Shown here: piece by piece, positions 42,188 through 50,947 of the stretch
Numbering within the stretch: position 1 is the stretch's first letter
Layout: each line of letters begins with the position of its first letter
Source of the DNA: Williamsia sp. 1135
GTDB lineage: Bacteria > Actinomycetota > Actinomycetes > Mycobacteriales > Mycobacteriaceae
Assembly (NCBI RefSeq): GCF_002095395.1
Contig: NZ_MJEI01000088.1
Span: 1-64,000, forward strand
Direction of reading: 5' to 3'
DNA length: 64,000 bases
Translations under genes and position numbers: made by a program
Notes under the pieces: model-generated
Told to the model about the DNA's origin: nothing
What the model saw: the letters and a program-made list of their open reading frames with translations, nothing else
Databases searched by the model: none

Positions 42188-42223
42188 CTTGACCTATGAC
42201 CGTCGCACTTCTACCGTGGGGGT

Positions 42224-42985
42224 ATGGCGTTCCAACCGATCGAGCACCGCAGCGTTCCCGAGGATGTCTTCGAGCAAATCGTGGAAGGTGTGCTGAGCGG
42301 TGAGCTTCCTGCAGGTCAGAACCTCCCCAGCGAGCGCGAGCTCGCCCGGGTGCTGGGTGTGTCGCGTCCGGCGGTGCGCGAGGCGATGAAGCGGGTTGCC
42401 GCGGCCGGACTGGTCACCATCCGGCAGGGCGGTGGCACGACAGTTCGAGACGTCCGCCGCTTCGGTGGCCTCGACCTACTCCCGAAGTTGCTCATCCGCG
42501 GCGGTGAACTGGACGTCGCTGTCGCGCGGTCGGTGGTCGAGGCGCGCGCCCATATCGGGCCCAAAGTCGCCGAACTTGCGGCGATGCGCGCCAGTGAGGA
42601 CCAGATTGCCATCGCTCGGGCGGCGGCGGCGCAACTGATCGAGCTTTCTGACCCCATCGCGCAGCAGCGGGCTGCGCTGGACTTCTGGGATGCCGTCGTC
42701 GACGGCGCCGATTCGATCGCCTTCCGCCTGATGTACAACACAATGCGTTCCGCGTACGAGCCCGCGCTGCCCGCCCTGGCGTCCGCGTTGTCCGGTGAGG
42801 TCGGTAACGCCGACGGTTATCGGCGGATCGTCGACGCCATCGCAGGCCACAACCCGGGTGCAGCCGCACGTGCGGCGGCGGTCCTGCTCGAACCCGGGAC
42901 CACGGCGTTGCTGTCGGCCTTCGGGGAGATGGAGAAGCTTCTGCAGGAAGCACTGTCGGAGACGGAGGAAGACAATGACGACTGA
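42224..42985 (+). CDS. GntR-family regulator, FadR subfamily
   Basis: A 253-residue DNA-binding protein. The N-terminal winged helix is GQNLPSERELARVLGVSRPA followed by VREAMKRVAAAGLVTIRQGG; the C-terminal helical ligand-binding domain shows the FCD-like pattern. Its own operator-like palindrome lies at 42177. The downstream fatty acid hydroxylase overlaps its end by 11 bases, so it probably controls lipid metabolism, similar to the mycobacterial acyl-CoA-responsive FadR. The effector is not shown by sequence. Confidence 0.88.
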   Translation: MAFQPIEHRSVPEDVFEQIVEGVLSGELPAGQNLPSERELARVLGVSRPAVREAMKRVAAAGLVTIRQGGGTTVRDVRRFGGLDLLPKLLIRGGELDVAVARSVVEARAHIGPKVAELAAMRASEDQIAIARAAAAQLIELSDPIAQQRAALDFWDAVVDGADSIAFRLMYNTMRSAYEPALPALASALSGEVGNADGYRRIVDAIAGHNPGAAARAAAVLLEPGTTALLSAFGEMEKLLQEALSETEEDNDD

Positions 42986-43673
42986 TCGAGATGCTCGCGC
43001 GCACCTTCGAGCCGACGAGCGCACGCTGCGCAAGCAGCGGCGGACGGTGACGCTCGGTTCCGCCTTCCGGGAGTTCGTGCGGCACCCCACGCCGTGGATG
43101 ATCGTGGCGTTTCTTGCCGGGTCGGCAGCCGCCAGGGTGAGTGTCGGAGACTGGGCGTGGACCGATGTCCTCGTTCCGGTGGTGATGATCCTGTCATTTC
43201 CGTTGGCGGAGTGGCTGATCCACGTGTTCATCCTGCACTGGCGTCCGAAGGTTCTCGGCCGGATCACCGTTGATTCGCTGCTCTCGCGCAAGCATCGCGA
43301 ACACCACTCCGACCCCCGCGACATCCCGCTGATCTTCATTCCCTGGCAGGTGCTCTGCGGTGTCCTACCTCTCGCCCTGGTGCTGGGTTTGTTCGCGTTC
43401 GGGCGGGTGGGTCTCGGACTGACCTTCATGGTGACGCTCGGCGTGCTGGGCATGATCTACGAGTGGACCCACTATCTGATCCACACCGACTACAAGCCGA
43501 AAAGCAAGCTGTCCAAGGCGACCTGGCGCCACCACAGGTTCCATCACTACAAGAACGAGCACTACTGGTTCACGGTCACGACCTCGGGTACCGCGGACCG
43601 CGTACTGCGCACGAACCCCGACCCCGAGAGCGTCGAGAAATCACCGACCGCGAAGAACTTGCACGCCCTGTGA
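42975..43673 (+). CDS. fatty acid hydroxylase/sterol desaturase family membrane protein
   Basis: A 232-residue integral membrane di-iron enzyme. His clusters: LIHVFILH, KHREHH, THYLIHTDY and WRHHRFHHYKNEHYWF, as in the fatty acid hydroxylase superfamily. Four hydrophobic segments are visible (for example MIVAFLAGSAAARVSV and VLCGVLPLALVLGLFAFG). The ATG at 42975 overlaps the end of the regulator gene by 11 bases. The substrate could be a fatty acyl lipid or carotenoid; the neighbouring FadR-type regulator favours the former. Confidence 0.88.
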   Translation: MTTDRDARAHLRADERTLRKQRRTVTLGSAFREFVRHPTPWMIVAFLAGSAAARVSVGDWAWTDVLVPVVMILSFPLAEWLIHVFILHWRPKVLGRITVDSLLSRKHREHHSDPRDIPLIFIPWQVLCGVLPLALVLGLFAFGRVGLGLTFMVTLGVLGMIYEWTHYLIHTDYKPKSKLSKATWRHHRFHHYKNEHYWFTVTTSGTADRVLRTNPDPESVEKSPTAKNLHAL

Positions 43674-43699
43674 CCCGCATCGCCGCGGAGCGGGCGAGA

Positions 43700-44446
43700 T
43701 CATGGCTTGCGCGCGGTCACGTACTGAGCCTGCCCGGTGATGGTCTGCTCCACGTCGACGAGGCCGGCCGTGCGTAGCCGGTCGGTCACCTCATCGCGAC
43801 CGAACAGCCGGTAGCCACTGCGGGCGGTGACCTTGTCCACGACACGTGAGGATGTCAGCCGGGTTCGAAGTGATGTGAAGATGGCGACCTCACCGCCGGG
43901 CGCGACCACCCGCGCGAGTTCATCGATGACCTCGTGCGGATCGGAGATGAGGTACAACGCCGCCAGGCAGCAGACTGTGTCGATCGAACCGTCCGGAAAC
44001 GGTAACCGGTGGGCGTCGCCCCGCACGTAAGCCACCCGCTCGCCGCTGTTGTCGGCGACCGCCCTGGTAACCATCGGCACGGAGAAGTCGAGGCCGACGC
44101 AGACACCGTTTCCGGTCAGTCGCTCGGACAGACGCCGGGTGTAATTGCCCGGGCCGCAGGCCACATCGAGGATCGTGCGGTCCCCGGGCCGGCCGAGGTG
44201 GGTGACCAGCCTACGGTCGAACTTCGCAGCCGAGGTGCCACCGAGGCTGTACAACCGGGTGAAGATCGGCCGCCAGGCGCGCTCGTAGACGGCGGCGAAC
44301 ACCGCGTTCTGCATCACCCACAACGTGCTGCTCGCCGCCGTCTCCGGTGGTCCGAGCAGGTCGAGATAACCGCGGCTCTCATCGACGGGGCCACTGAGCC
44401 GGCCGGGGTCGAGCAACTCGCGAGCGCGCGCCAGTGCGTTACTCAA
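43700..44446 (-). CDS. class I SAM-dependent methyltransferase (Methyltransf_11)
   Basis: A 248-residue Rossmann methyltransferase. Motif I is ILDVACGPGNYTRRLSERL, motif II GLDFSVPMV, then GDAHRLPFPDGSIDTVCCLA and the post-motif ARVVAPGGEVAIF. The N-terminal roughly 90 residues form a separate helical cap. The start is a rare TTG at 44446 that overlaps the previous stop by four bases (TTGA), so translation is coupled to the carboxymuconolactone-decarboxylase-like gene. Substrate unknown. Confidence 0.85.
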   Translation of the reverse strand: MSNALARARELLDPGRLSGPVDESRGYLDLLGPPETAASSTLWVMQNAVFAAVYERAWRPIFTRLYSLGGTSAAKFDRRLVTHLGRPGDRTILDVACGPGNYTRRLSERLTGNGVCVGLDFSVPMVTRAVADNSGERVAYVRGDAHRLPFPDGSIDTVCCLAALYLISDPHEVIDELARVVAPGGEVAIFTSLRTRLTSSRVVDKVTARSGYRLFGRDEVTDRLRTAGLVDVEQTITGQAQYVTARKP

Positions 44447-44994
44447 AAGTCCCGTTCGATCCGCAGGGTCCCGATGGTGGTTGCCAGCGAATCATATTGT
44501 CCGACAAGCAGGACGAACTCGATCAATTCGCGTTCGTCGAGGTGCTCGGCCAGCTCTTTCCACGCCAGGTCGCTGAGATCCTTGGTGCCGACCAACTCGT
44601 CGACGGCGCGCAGCAGAACCTCGTCGAGCCCGGTCCACCCTGCTTCAGGTCCCTGCAGAATCCTCGAGAACTCCGCCTCGTCGATTCCGGCACGCCGCCC
44701 CAGTCGCTTGTGGTGATCGAGCTCGTACTCGCACGCGCGTAGGTGGGCGGTCCGGATGATGACCAACTCGGTGGAATGTCGAGACAGCTTGCCGAAAGGC
44801 ATCATTCGGCTCGAGTAGTGCAACCAGCCGTGAAACAGACCCTTCGCCCGGCCGAGGGTGGAAAAGATGTGCGCGTCGGACACCCCGATCACACGCGCCG
44901 CCCCCTTGCTGAACACCCAGTTGAAGGGCCCTAGTTGTCGGAACGTACCCGGGGCAATTCGTGGTGAACTCACGTCTGCCAACCTAGCGGACAC
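44443..44994 (-). CDS. carboxymuconolactone decarboxylase-like (AhpD-fold) protein
   Basis: A 183-residue protein of the AhpD/CMD fold. In LVIIRTAHLRACEYELDHHK a single Cys is followed by the helix and the His pair, where AhpD peroxidases have CxxC, so thiol chemistry with two Cys is not possible; the CMD branch fits better. Two start codons are possible (GTG 44994 or GTG 44973). It is translationally coupled to the methyltransferase. Function unknown. Confidence 0.75.
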   Translation of the reverse strand: MSARLADVSSPRIAPGTFRQLGPFNWVFSKGAARVIGVSDAHIFSTLGRAKGLFHGWLHYSSRMMPFGKLSRHSTELVIIRTAHLRACEYELDHHKRLGRRAGIDEAEFSRILQGPEAGWTGLDEVLLRAVDELVGTKDLSDLAWKELAEHLDERELIEFVLLVGQYDSLATTIGTLRIERDF

Positions 44995-45095
44995 AGCGGC
45001 CCGCGACGACTGATCGCAAACCTTTTGCGGCCACTGTCCCGGTGTTAGTGTTCGGCCAGCCAGAACGACCGACTGATCCTGGACTGGAGTAGCCC

Positions 45096-46559
45096 GTGCG
45101 GCGAATGCTGATGGTGTTGGTGGCCGGGCTTTTTGCCCTGCTGACCCTGGCTGCCTGCGGCGGCGGCGGCGAGGCCACCGGATACGAGAAGGTGGAGAAG
45201 TCAGGTGTGCTGCGGGTCGGCACCGAGGGCACCTACGCTCCGTTCAGCTACCACGACTCGGCGACAGGCGAACTGGTCGGTTACGACATCGACGTGGCCA
45301 AGGCGGTCGCCGATCAGCTCGACCTCAGGGTCGAGTTCGTCGAGACCCCCTTCGACTCCATCTTCGCCGCACTCGAGGCCGACCGGTTCGACGTCGTCGC
45401 CAATCAGGTCACGATCACCGATGAGCGCAAGGCGAAATACGATCTGTCCCAGCCGTACGCCATCGGCGAAGGCGTCATCGTCACCAGGGCCGAGGACAAC
45501 TCGATCACCTCGTTGGAGGATCTGTCGGGGAAGACGACGGCGCAGTCGTTGACCAGCAACTGGGCCCAGGTCGCCGCGGAAGCCGGTGCGAATATCGAGG
45601 CCGTTGATGGCTTCACCCCGGCGATCAAGCTGCTCAACCAGGGCCGCGTGCAGGCCACCGTCAACGACAGTCTGTCCGTATTGGCTTATCAGGCCACCAC
45701 CGGCGACACGAGCATCAAGATCGCCGCGAACATCGGTGAACGAAGCGAGCAGGCGTTCGCAGCGCGCAAGGACAGCGGCCTGATGGACGAGATCAACGGC
45801 GCGCTGGACGTCCTGAAAGCGGATGGAACGCTGGAGAGGATCTCGCAGCAGTACCTGAATGCCAACGCGGCCGGTACGTCGGAGCCCAAGACGGCGCCGA
45901 GCACGTGGGAGCTCATCCTGGACAACCTCTGGCCGATGCTCAAGGCGACGCTGACGGTCACGCTCCCGCTGACGGCCGTCAGCTTCTTCTTCGGCCTGAT
46001 CATCGCCCTGGGTGTGGCGCTGGCGCGGATGTCGAGGAATCGGGCTTTGTCTGCGGTGGCACGGTTCTACATCTCTGTCATCCGCGGCACCCCGCTTCTG
46101 GTGCAGTTGTTCATCATCTTCTACGCGTTGCCCGAATTGAACATCTTGATCAATCCGTTCCCGGCCGCGGCAATAGCTTTCAGTCTCAACGTCGGTGGCT
46201 ACGCCGCCGAGATCATCAGATCGGCGATCAGCAGCGTCCCCAAGGGGCAGTGGGAGGCGGCCGAGACGATCGGGATGAACTACGCGACCGCGCTGCGCCG
46301 GATCATCTTGCCGCAAGCCCTGCGCACCGCGGTTCCGCCGCTGTCCAACACCTTGATCTCGCTGGTGAAGGACACCTCGCTGGCATCGACGATCCTGGTC
46401 ACCGAACTGCTGCGCACCGCACAGATAGCAGCGGCACCCACGTTCGAATTCTTCGCGCTCTACGGCACCGCGGCGGTGTACTACTGGATTGTGTGCCTGA
46501 TTCTGTCCTCGTTCCAGGGCCGTCTCGAAGTCCGACTGGATAGGTATGTTGCGAAATGA
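45096..46559 (+). CDS. polar amino acid ABC transporter, fused substrate-binding lipoprotein and permease
   Basis: A 487-residue fusion. The N-terminal signal has lipobox LAAC with Cys21, then a family 3 binding protein (GVLRVGTEGTYAPFSYHD, GYDIDVAKAVADQLDL). From about residue 270 the HisM/GlnP-type permease follows, with FFFGLIIALGVALA, IRGTPLLVQLFIIFYALPEL and the EAA loop EAAETIGMNYATALRRIILP. Such fusions occur in cystine, glutamine and arginine transporters. Membrane topology implies the lipidated domain is outside. A GTG start at 45096; the next gene overlaps by four bases. Confidence 0.9.
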   Translation: MRRMLMVLVAGLFALLTLAACGGGGEATGYEKVEKSGVLRVGTEGTYAPFSYHDSATGELVGYDIDVAKAVADQLDLRVEFVETPFDSIFAALEADRFDVVANQVTITDERKAKYDLSQPYAIGEGVIVTRAEDNSITSLEDLSGKTTAQSLTSNWAQVAAEAGANIEAVDGFTPAIKLLNQGRVQATVNDSLSVLAYQATTGDTSIKIAANIGERSEQAFAARKDSGLMDEINGALDVLKADGTLERISQQYLNANAAGTSEPKTAPSTWELILDNLWPMLKATLTVTLPLTAVSFFFGLIIALGVALARMSRNRALSAVARFYISVIRGTPLLVQLFIIFYALPELNILINPFPAAAIAFSLNVGGYAAEIIRSAISSVPKGQWEAAETIGMNYATALRRIILPQALRTAVPPLSNTLISLVKDTSLASTILVTELLRTAQIAAAPTFEFFALYGTAAVYYWIVCLILSSFQGRLEVRLDRYVAK

Positions 46560-47359
46560 CCGATACTCCCGCACCGCTGAGCAAATCCGCACCCGGCCCA
46601 GCGGCCCCTGACCTGGTGACGGTCGCAGGACTGCAGAAGTCGTTCGGCGCCAACCACGTCCTGCGCGGCATCGATTTCACCGTGCCGTCGGGTTCGGTCA
46701 CCACCATCATCGGTCCGTCCGGTTCGGGTAAGACGACGATCCTGCGTTCGCTCAACGCGCTCGACGTGCCTGACGGCGGAGAGATCACGATCGGCGACGT
46801 CTCGGTCGACTTCTCCCAGCGCCCGATACCCCGGGCTCTGCTCAAGCGCTACCAGGCGCAGAGCGGCATGGTCTTCCAGGGACACAACCTGTTTCCACAC
46901 AAGACGGTGATCGAGAACGTGCTCGAGGGTCCGCTGGTGGTTCAGAAACGTGACCACGACGAACTCGTGGCCGAGGCCGAGGTGCTGCTCCGTCAGGTGG
47001 GCCTGGAGGAGAAACGGGATCAGTACCCGCACCAACTGTCCGGTGGGCAGCAGCAGCGCGTGGGTATCGCGAGGGCACTCGCGCTCAAGCCGCTGCTGAT
47101 GTTGTTCGACGAACCGACGTCTGCCCTCGATCCCGAGCTGGTCGGTGAGGTGCTCGAGGTCATGAAAGATCTTGCCACTCAGGGCTGGACGATGGTCGTG
47201 GTGACCCATGAGATCCGCTTCGCCCAGAAGGTGGCGAATCAGGTGCTGTTCGCCGACGGCGGCACCGTCCTGGAGAAGGGCACGCCGGCGCAGGTCATCG
47301 GCGCGCCGGAACATGCTCGCACCAAGCAGTTCCTACGGCGTCTGCTCGATCCGGTCTAG
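46556..47359 (+). CDS. polar amino acid ABC transporter ATP-binding protein (GlnQ/TcyN type)
   Basis: A 267-residue ATPase. Walker A GPSGSGKTTILRSLNALDVP, signature LSGGQQQRVGIARALALKP and Walker B LLMLFDEPTSALD; the switch His is in VVVTHEIRFA. The ATG overlaps the fusion gene stop by four bases. Together they form a complete importer for a polar amino acid such as cystine, glutamine or an analogue; specificity is not readable. Confidence 0.92.
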   Translation: MTDTPAPLSKSAPGPAAPDLVTVAGLQKSFGANHVLRGIDFTVPSGSVTTIIGPSGSGKTTILRSLNALDVPDGGEITIGDVSVDFSQRPIPRALLKRYQAQSGMVFQGHNLFPHKTVIENVLEGPLVVQKRDHDELVAEAEVLLRQVGLEEKRDQYPHQLSGGQQQRVGIARALALKPLLMLFDEPTSALDPELVGEVLEVMKDLATQGWTMVVVTHEIRFAQKVANQVLFADGGTVLEKGTPAQVIGAPEHARTKQFLRRLLDPV

Positions 47360-47383
47360 ACACTCGTGTGCAGCGTGAACGTG

Positions 47384-48793
47384 TCACTGCACCAGGTAGG
47401 GCGACACCGTGCTCCGGTGTTCGTTGATGTCGAGTTTCGCCCCGAGTGCCGGGAACGCGCGCTGGGGGCAGTTGACCCGTTCGCAGACCCGGCAACCGGC
47501 ACCGATCAGGGTGACGTTTGCCTGCGGTCCGATCTCGAGTCCGTCGGAGTAGACCAGTCGTGCGGCGTGGCGTTGTTCGCAACCGAGCCCGATCGCGAAG
47601 GTCTTGCCGGGCTGGCCATAACGCGCGGCGCGACGCTCGACGGTCCGCGCCACCCATAGGTAGTTCCGTCCGTCGGGCATCTGCGCGATCTGGGTCTGGA
47701 TCTTGCCCGGAGACCCAAAGGTCTCGTAGACATTCCAGAGTGGGCAGGTGCCGCCGCTGTTGGAGAAGTGGAAACCGGTCGCGGACTGGCGCTTCGACAT
47801 GTTTCCCGCCCGGTCGACCCGGACGAAGGTGAACGGAACGCCGCGCAGATTGGGTCGCTGGAGCGTCGACAATCGGTGGCACACCGTCTCATATGAGACC
47901 GCGTAGAAAGCGGACAGACGTTCGATGTCGTAGCGATAATCCTCTGCAGCGCCGTGGAACTGGGCGTAGGGGAGGACAGCGGCGGCAGCGTAGTAGTTGG
48001 CCATGCCGAGCAATGCCAGCGCTCGCGCCTCGTCGGTGGTGAAGTTGCCTTCGTCGGCCATCTGCTTCATCAGGTCGCCGCATTCGAGGTACCCCAATTC
48101 GGCGGCGAGTTTGAACACCCGCTGTCCCTGGGAGAGGTGACCGGAGATCTCCAGGCGCCGGGTCTCCGGGTCGAAGCGGTGCAGCACCGTGTCGCCGAGG
48201 TCGACCCGTCGCACGATCTGGACGCCGTGCACGGTCTGGAGCCGGTCGGCGATCTCGCTGCGGACGTCACCGGAGTGCATACGCATCCGCGTGGTGAGCT
48301 CTTCGGCTGCGGTGTCGAGTTCGTGCAGGTAGTTGTGGCGCTGGTAGAAGTAGTCGCGGACCTCCTCGTGGGGGGCCGAGATGGATCCGCGCATGCTGCC
48401 GTCGCCGCGTTCGTCCGTCGCGGCCGCGAGCTGGTCGGTCGCGTTCCGGTACCGCCGGTGCAGGTTGACCATCGCCTTCGCGAGCTCAGGATGGCTGGCG
48501 ACGAGATCGCTGATCTCTTGCGCGTCAGCGGTGGCGTCGACGTCCTCGTCCATGACCACCTCACGCATCTCGGCGATCAGACGCGCGTTGTCCTGGGAGT
48601 CGAAGAACGTGGTGTCGACACCGAACACCTCGCTGATCTTGAGCAGCACCGGCGCGGACAGCGGGCGGGCGTCGTGCTCGATCTGGTTCAGATACGACGG
48701 CGAGATCTCCAGGGACTGGGCCAACGCCACCTGCGACATACCGCGCTCGGAGCGCAGCTGGCGGAGGCGCCCGCCGACGTAGGTCTTGGACAT
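47384..48793 (-). CDS. ramB: acetate/glyoxylate metabolism regulator RamB (ScfR family)
   Basis: A 469-residue regulator. The N-terminal XRE helix-turn-helix is GMSQVALAQSLEISPSYLNQ; the middle is the DUF955/IrrE-like segment; the C-terminal DUF2083 domain bears the Cys cluster CEQRHAA...CRVCERVNCPQ, which is typical of RamB proteins. In C. glutamicum and M. tuberculosis (Rv0465c), RamB represses acetate and isocitrate lyase genes. Here it is near aceA (about 3.3 kb) and a RamB-box-like site precedes aceA. Monocistronic, convergent with the amino acid transporter. Confidence 0.95.
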   Translation of the reverse strand: MSKTYVGGRLRQLRSERGMSQVALAQSLEISPSYLNQIEHDARPLSAPVLLKISEVFGVDTTFFDSQDNARLIAEMREVVMDEDVDATADAQEISDLVASHPELAKAMVNLHRRYRNATDQLAAATDERGDGSMRGSISAPHEEVRDYFYQRHNYLHELDTAAEELTTRMRMHSGDVRSEIADRLQTVHGVQIVRRVDLGDTVLHRFDPETRRLEISGHLSQGQRVFKLAAELGYLECGDLMKQMADEGNFTTDEARALALLGMANYYAAAAVLPYAQFHGAAEDYRYDIERLSAFYAVSYETVCHRLSTLQRPNLRGVPFTFVRVDRAGNMSKRQSATGFHFSNSGGTCPLWNVYETFGSPGKIQTQIAQMPDGRNYLWVARTVERRAARYGQPGKTFAIGLGCEQRHAARLVYSDGLEIGPQANVTLIGAGCRVCERVNCPQRAFPALGAKLDINEHRSTVSPYLVQ

Positions 48794-48819
48794 TCTTTCA
48801 GGGTAGGCGGATTGGGCGG

Positions 48820-50523
48820 TCAGCCTGCCAGTTGGTCGGCCGACGCGGCGGAATGACGGGGCGGCCGCATCACGCCGTGGTCGATGTGCACCACGCGGTC
48901 GGCGAATCGCGCCACCTGGCGGTCGTGGGTGATGAGGATCGTCGTCCGTGACCCGACCGCGCGCCGGATGTCTGTCATCAACGCGAGGACGGTGTCGCGG
49001 TCGAGACCGGTCGTCGGCTCGTCGAGAACGAGTATCGGGGTGTCCCGCACGAGCGCGCGAGCGAGCGCGATCCGCTGCTGTTGACCACCCGATAGCGCGG
49101 TGCCGTACGCCCCGAGGACGGTGTCGTAACCGATGGGCAATTCGGTGATGAACTCATGGGCGCCTGCGGACCTGGCCGCGGCGATCACCGCGGCCAGGTC
49201 GGCGTCGGGACGCCCGTGCCGGATGTTCTCGGTGACGGTCTCGGTGAAGATGGCGGGTTGCTGAGGGAGCAACCCGACGCGAGCTCGTATGTCTTCCGCC
49301 GACATGTCGCTGATGTCGTGGTCGCCGAGTGTGATGGTGCCTCCCACAGGATCGAGGAAGGCCACCAGAAGTGCTGCCAAAGTGGATTTCCCGGCACCAC
49401 TGCGTCCGGTCACCGCGACGATTTCGCCGGGCGCGACCCTCAGGTCGAGCCCACACAACACTGCCCGGTCGGAGCCCGGGTACCGGGCGAACACGTTGGT
49501 CAACTCGACGCCGGCGGGGCCACGGGGTGCAGGGGCCTTCGGGTGAGGCGGCCCAGGTCGCGCGACGGGGACGTCGAGTACGTCGGTGATGCGGTCTCCA
49601 GCGGCGGTGGCCGCAGTGGTCGACATCGCCAGATCGGCCACCTGCCGGATCTGTGGGTACAGGTAGCCGATGTAACCGGTCATGGCGATGAGACCGCCGG
49701 TGGTGAGTCGTCCGCGCGCGATCTCCCACACGCCGACCGCAATGATCGCGAGCAGGCACAGTAATTCGACCATCTTGGTGAGCTGCCGAAATCCCGTGGA
49801 GATGGCGAGTTCTGTCATTCGGGCCCGGCGCCAGCGGGTCCCCAGTGCGTCGAGCCGGTGGCGGTGTCGCACCGCCTGATTGTCGGCGATGATCACGTCG
49901 GCGTTGGACAGCCCTTCCGAGACCTCGGCATTGAGCAATCCGTTGACCTGCCGCTCGATACGCGACACGCGACGCAGCGGATCGCTGCATCGGTGCAGTA
50001 CCAGGCCGACCAACGGGACCAGGATGAACGCGACGGCGGCCAGCTCCCAGCGCACCGCGAAGGCCGCAACCGCGAAGACGACTGCGCTGATCGCGGCAAC
50101 GACCCCCGTGATCAGCCCGGACGAAACGAGGTGCTCGACAGACTCGACATCGCCGATGTGCCGTGCGATGAGGTCTCCGGGCCCGAAATCGCTGCGGGCG
50201 ATACGCGGCATCCGATAAACGTGTTCGTAGAGCTGATTTCGTAGGCGCTGGATGAGTCGTTCGGTCACGGTGGCACTGAGCAACGTGCCACCTGCCCCGG
50301 CCAGTCCACCGACGAGCGCGATGACGATCCACAACACGGCAGGGGCGGGCAGCGCGCCCAGATCGCCGTGGCTCAGGGCGTGATCGACGATGTGGGCGAA
50401 GATCGCGATGGTCAGCAGATCTGCGCACGTCGAGACCAACAGCAGGCCGATCGCGGGGATCAGCAACCAGCGGGTTCGGCCGAGCAATGGGAAGAACCGG
50501 CGGAACAGCGTGACGACGTGCAT
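48820..50523 (-). CDS. ABC transporter, fused permease-ATPase (exporter type)
   Basis: A 567-residue half-transporter: six N-terminal helices (for example LLIPAIGLLLVSTCADLLTI, AVLWIVIALVGGLAGAGGTL) and an ABC domain with Walker A GRSGAGKSTLAALLV, signature LSGGQQQRIALARALV and Walker B ILVLDEPTTGLD. It is of the MsbA/lipid/peptide exporter class and would work as a dimer. It follows a 37-residue peptide gene on the same strand with a strong hairpin between them, so the peptide could be its cargo or a regulator. Substrate unknown. Confidence 0.88.
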   Translation of the reverse strand: MHVVTLFRRFFPLLGRTRWLLIPAIGLLLVSTCADLLTIAIFAHIVDHALSHGDLGALPAPAVLWIVIALVGGLAGAGGTLLSATVTERLIQRLRNQLYEHVYRMPRIARSDFGPGDLIARHIGDVESVEHLVSSGLITGVVAAISAVVFAVAAFAVRWELAAVAFILVPLVGLVLHRCSDPLRRVSRIERQVNGLLNAEVSEGLSNADVIIADNQAVRHRHRLDALGTRWRRARMTELAISTGFRQLTKMVELLCLLAIIAVGVWEIARGRLTTGGLIAMTGYIGYLYPQIRQVADLAMSTTAATAAGDRITDVLDVPVARPGPPHPKAPAPRGPAGVELTNVFARYPGSDRAVLCGLDLRVAPGEIVAVTGRSGAGKSTLAALLVAFLDPVGGTITLGDHDISDMSAEDIRARVGLLPQQPAIFTETVTENIRHGRPDADLAAVIAAARSAGAHEFITELPIGYDTVLGAYGTALSGGQQQRIALARALVRDTPILVLDEPTTGLDRDTVLALMTDIRRAVGSRTTILITHDRQVARFADRVVHIDHGVMRPPRHSAASADQLAG

Positions 50524-50556
50524 GGCTGGTGGCCCCTTCCGTGAAGTCTGGCCGCA

Positions 50557-50593
50557 CCTGTGACGCCCGGCGTGGGGTTCCGGGCGTCACAGG
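50557..50593 (-). terminator. partial terminator/attenuator between the peptide gene and the exporter gene
   Basis: CCTGTGACGCCCGG (50557-50570) pairs perfectly over 14 bp with CCGGGCGTCACAGG (50580-50593), with a 9-nt loop, between the peptide stop (50611) and the exporter start (50523). No T-run follows. Such a stem would let most transcripts stop after the peptide gene and a minority continue, giving more peptide than exporter. Confidence 0.65.
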
Positions 50594-50610
50594 CTGGGTG
50601 CGTCAGCTGG

Positions 50611-50724
50611 TCAGCGACGGTTGTTCTGCTGTTGCTGCGGCTGGCGGTTCTGATTCTGGTTTTGGTACTGCTGGCGATTCTGCTGCGGTGCGAGCCACGG
50701 GAAGAACTGATAGAGCCAATTCAT
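50611..50724 (-). CDS. small Gln/Asn/Arg-rich peptide (37 residues) ahead of the ABC exporter
   Basis: The ATG at 50724 has AAAGGA seven bases upstream and opens a 37-residue frame: an aromatic N-terminus MNWLYQFFPWLAPQQ followed by a tail of almost only Gln, Asn and Arg (NRQQYQNQNQNRQPQ, then QQQNNRR). Codons for Gln and Asn are mostly CAG/AAC/AAT. There is no signal peptide or leader motif I know. The same-strand ABC exporter starts 88 bases later. It could be a secreted peptide, a precursor of a modified peptide, or an amphipathic regulator. No family recognised. Confidence 0.55.
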   Translation of the reverse strand: MNWLYQFFPWLAPQQNRQQYQNQNQNRQPQQQQNNRR

Positions 50725-50947
50725 GCGGGTTCCTTTCATCGCGTCGGTCGCTTGATGGATTGGGCGAACCGACTCCGTTGCCGCCGAACATTTCTCGGCG
50801 ACAAGAGCGAAGTTATGAGCACATTCTTGGGTCCCGCTTCGCGAACCATCTGATGTCGCTGGCCGTCACGGCCACCTGCGCTGATTCGACGACGCCGCAG
50901 CGCACGGGCCGATTCGGTCGGTGAGCCGCGGTGTCTACGCTGTGGGG

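Noticed and set aside
43700-44446. ATG start for the methyltransferase
   Set aside because: No ATG or GTG fits the N-terminus; the TTG overlapping the upstream stop by four bases is a better start.
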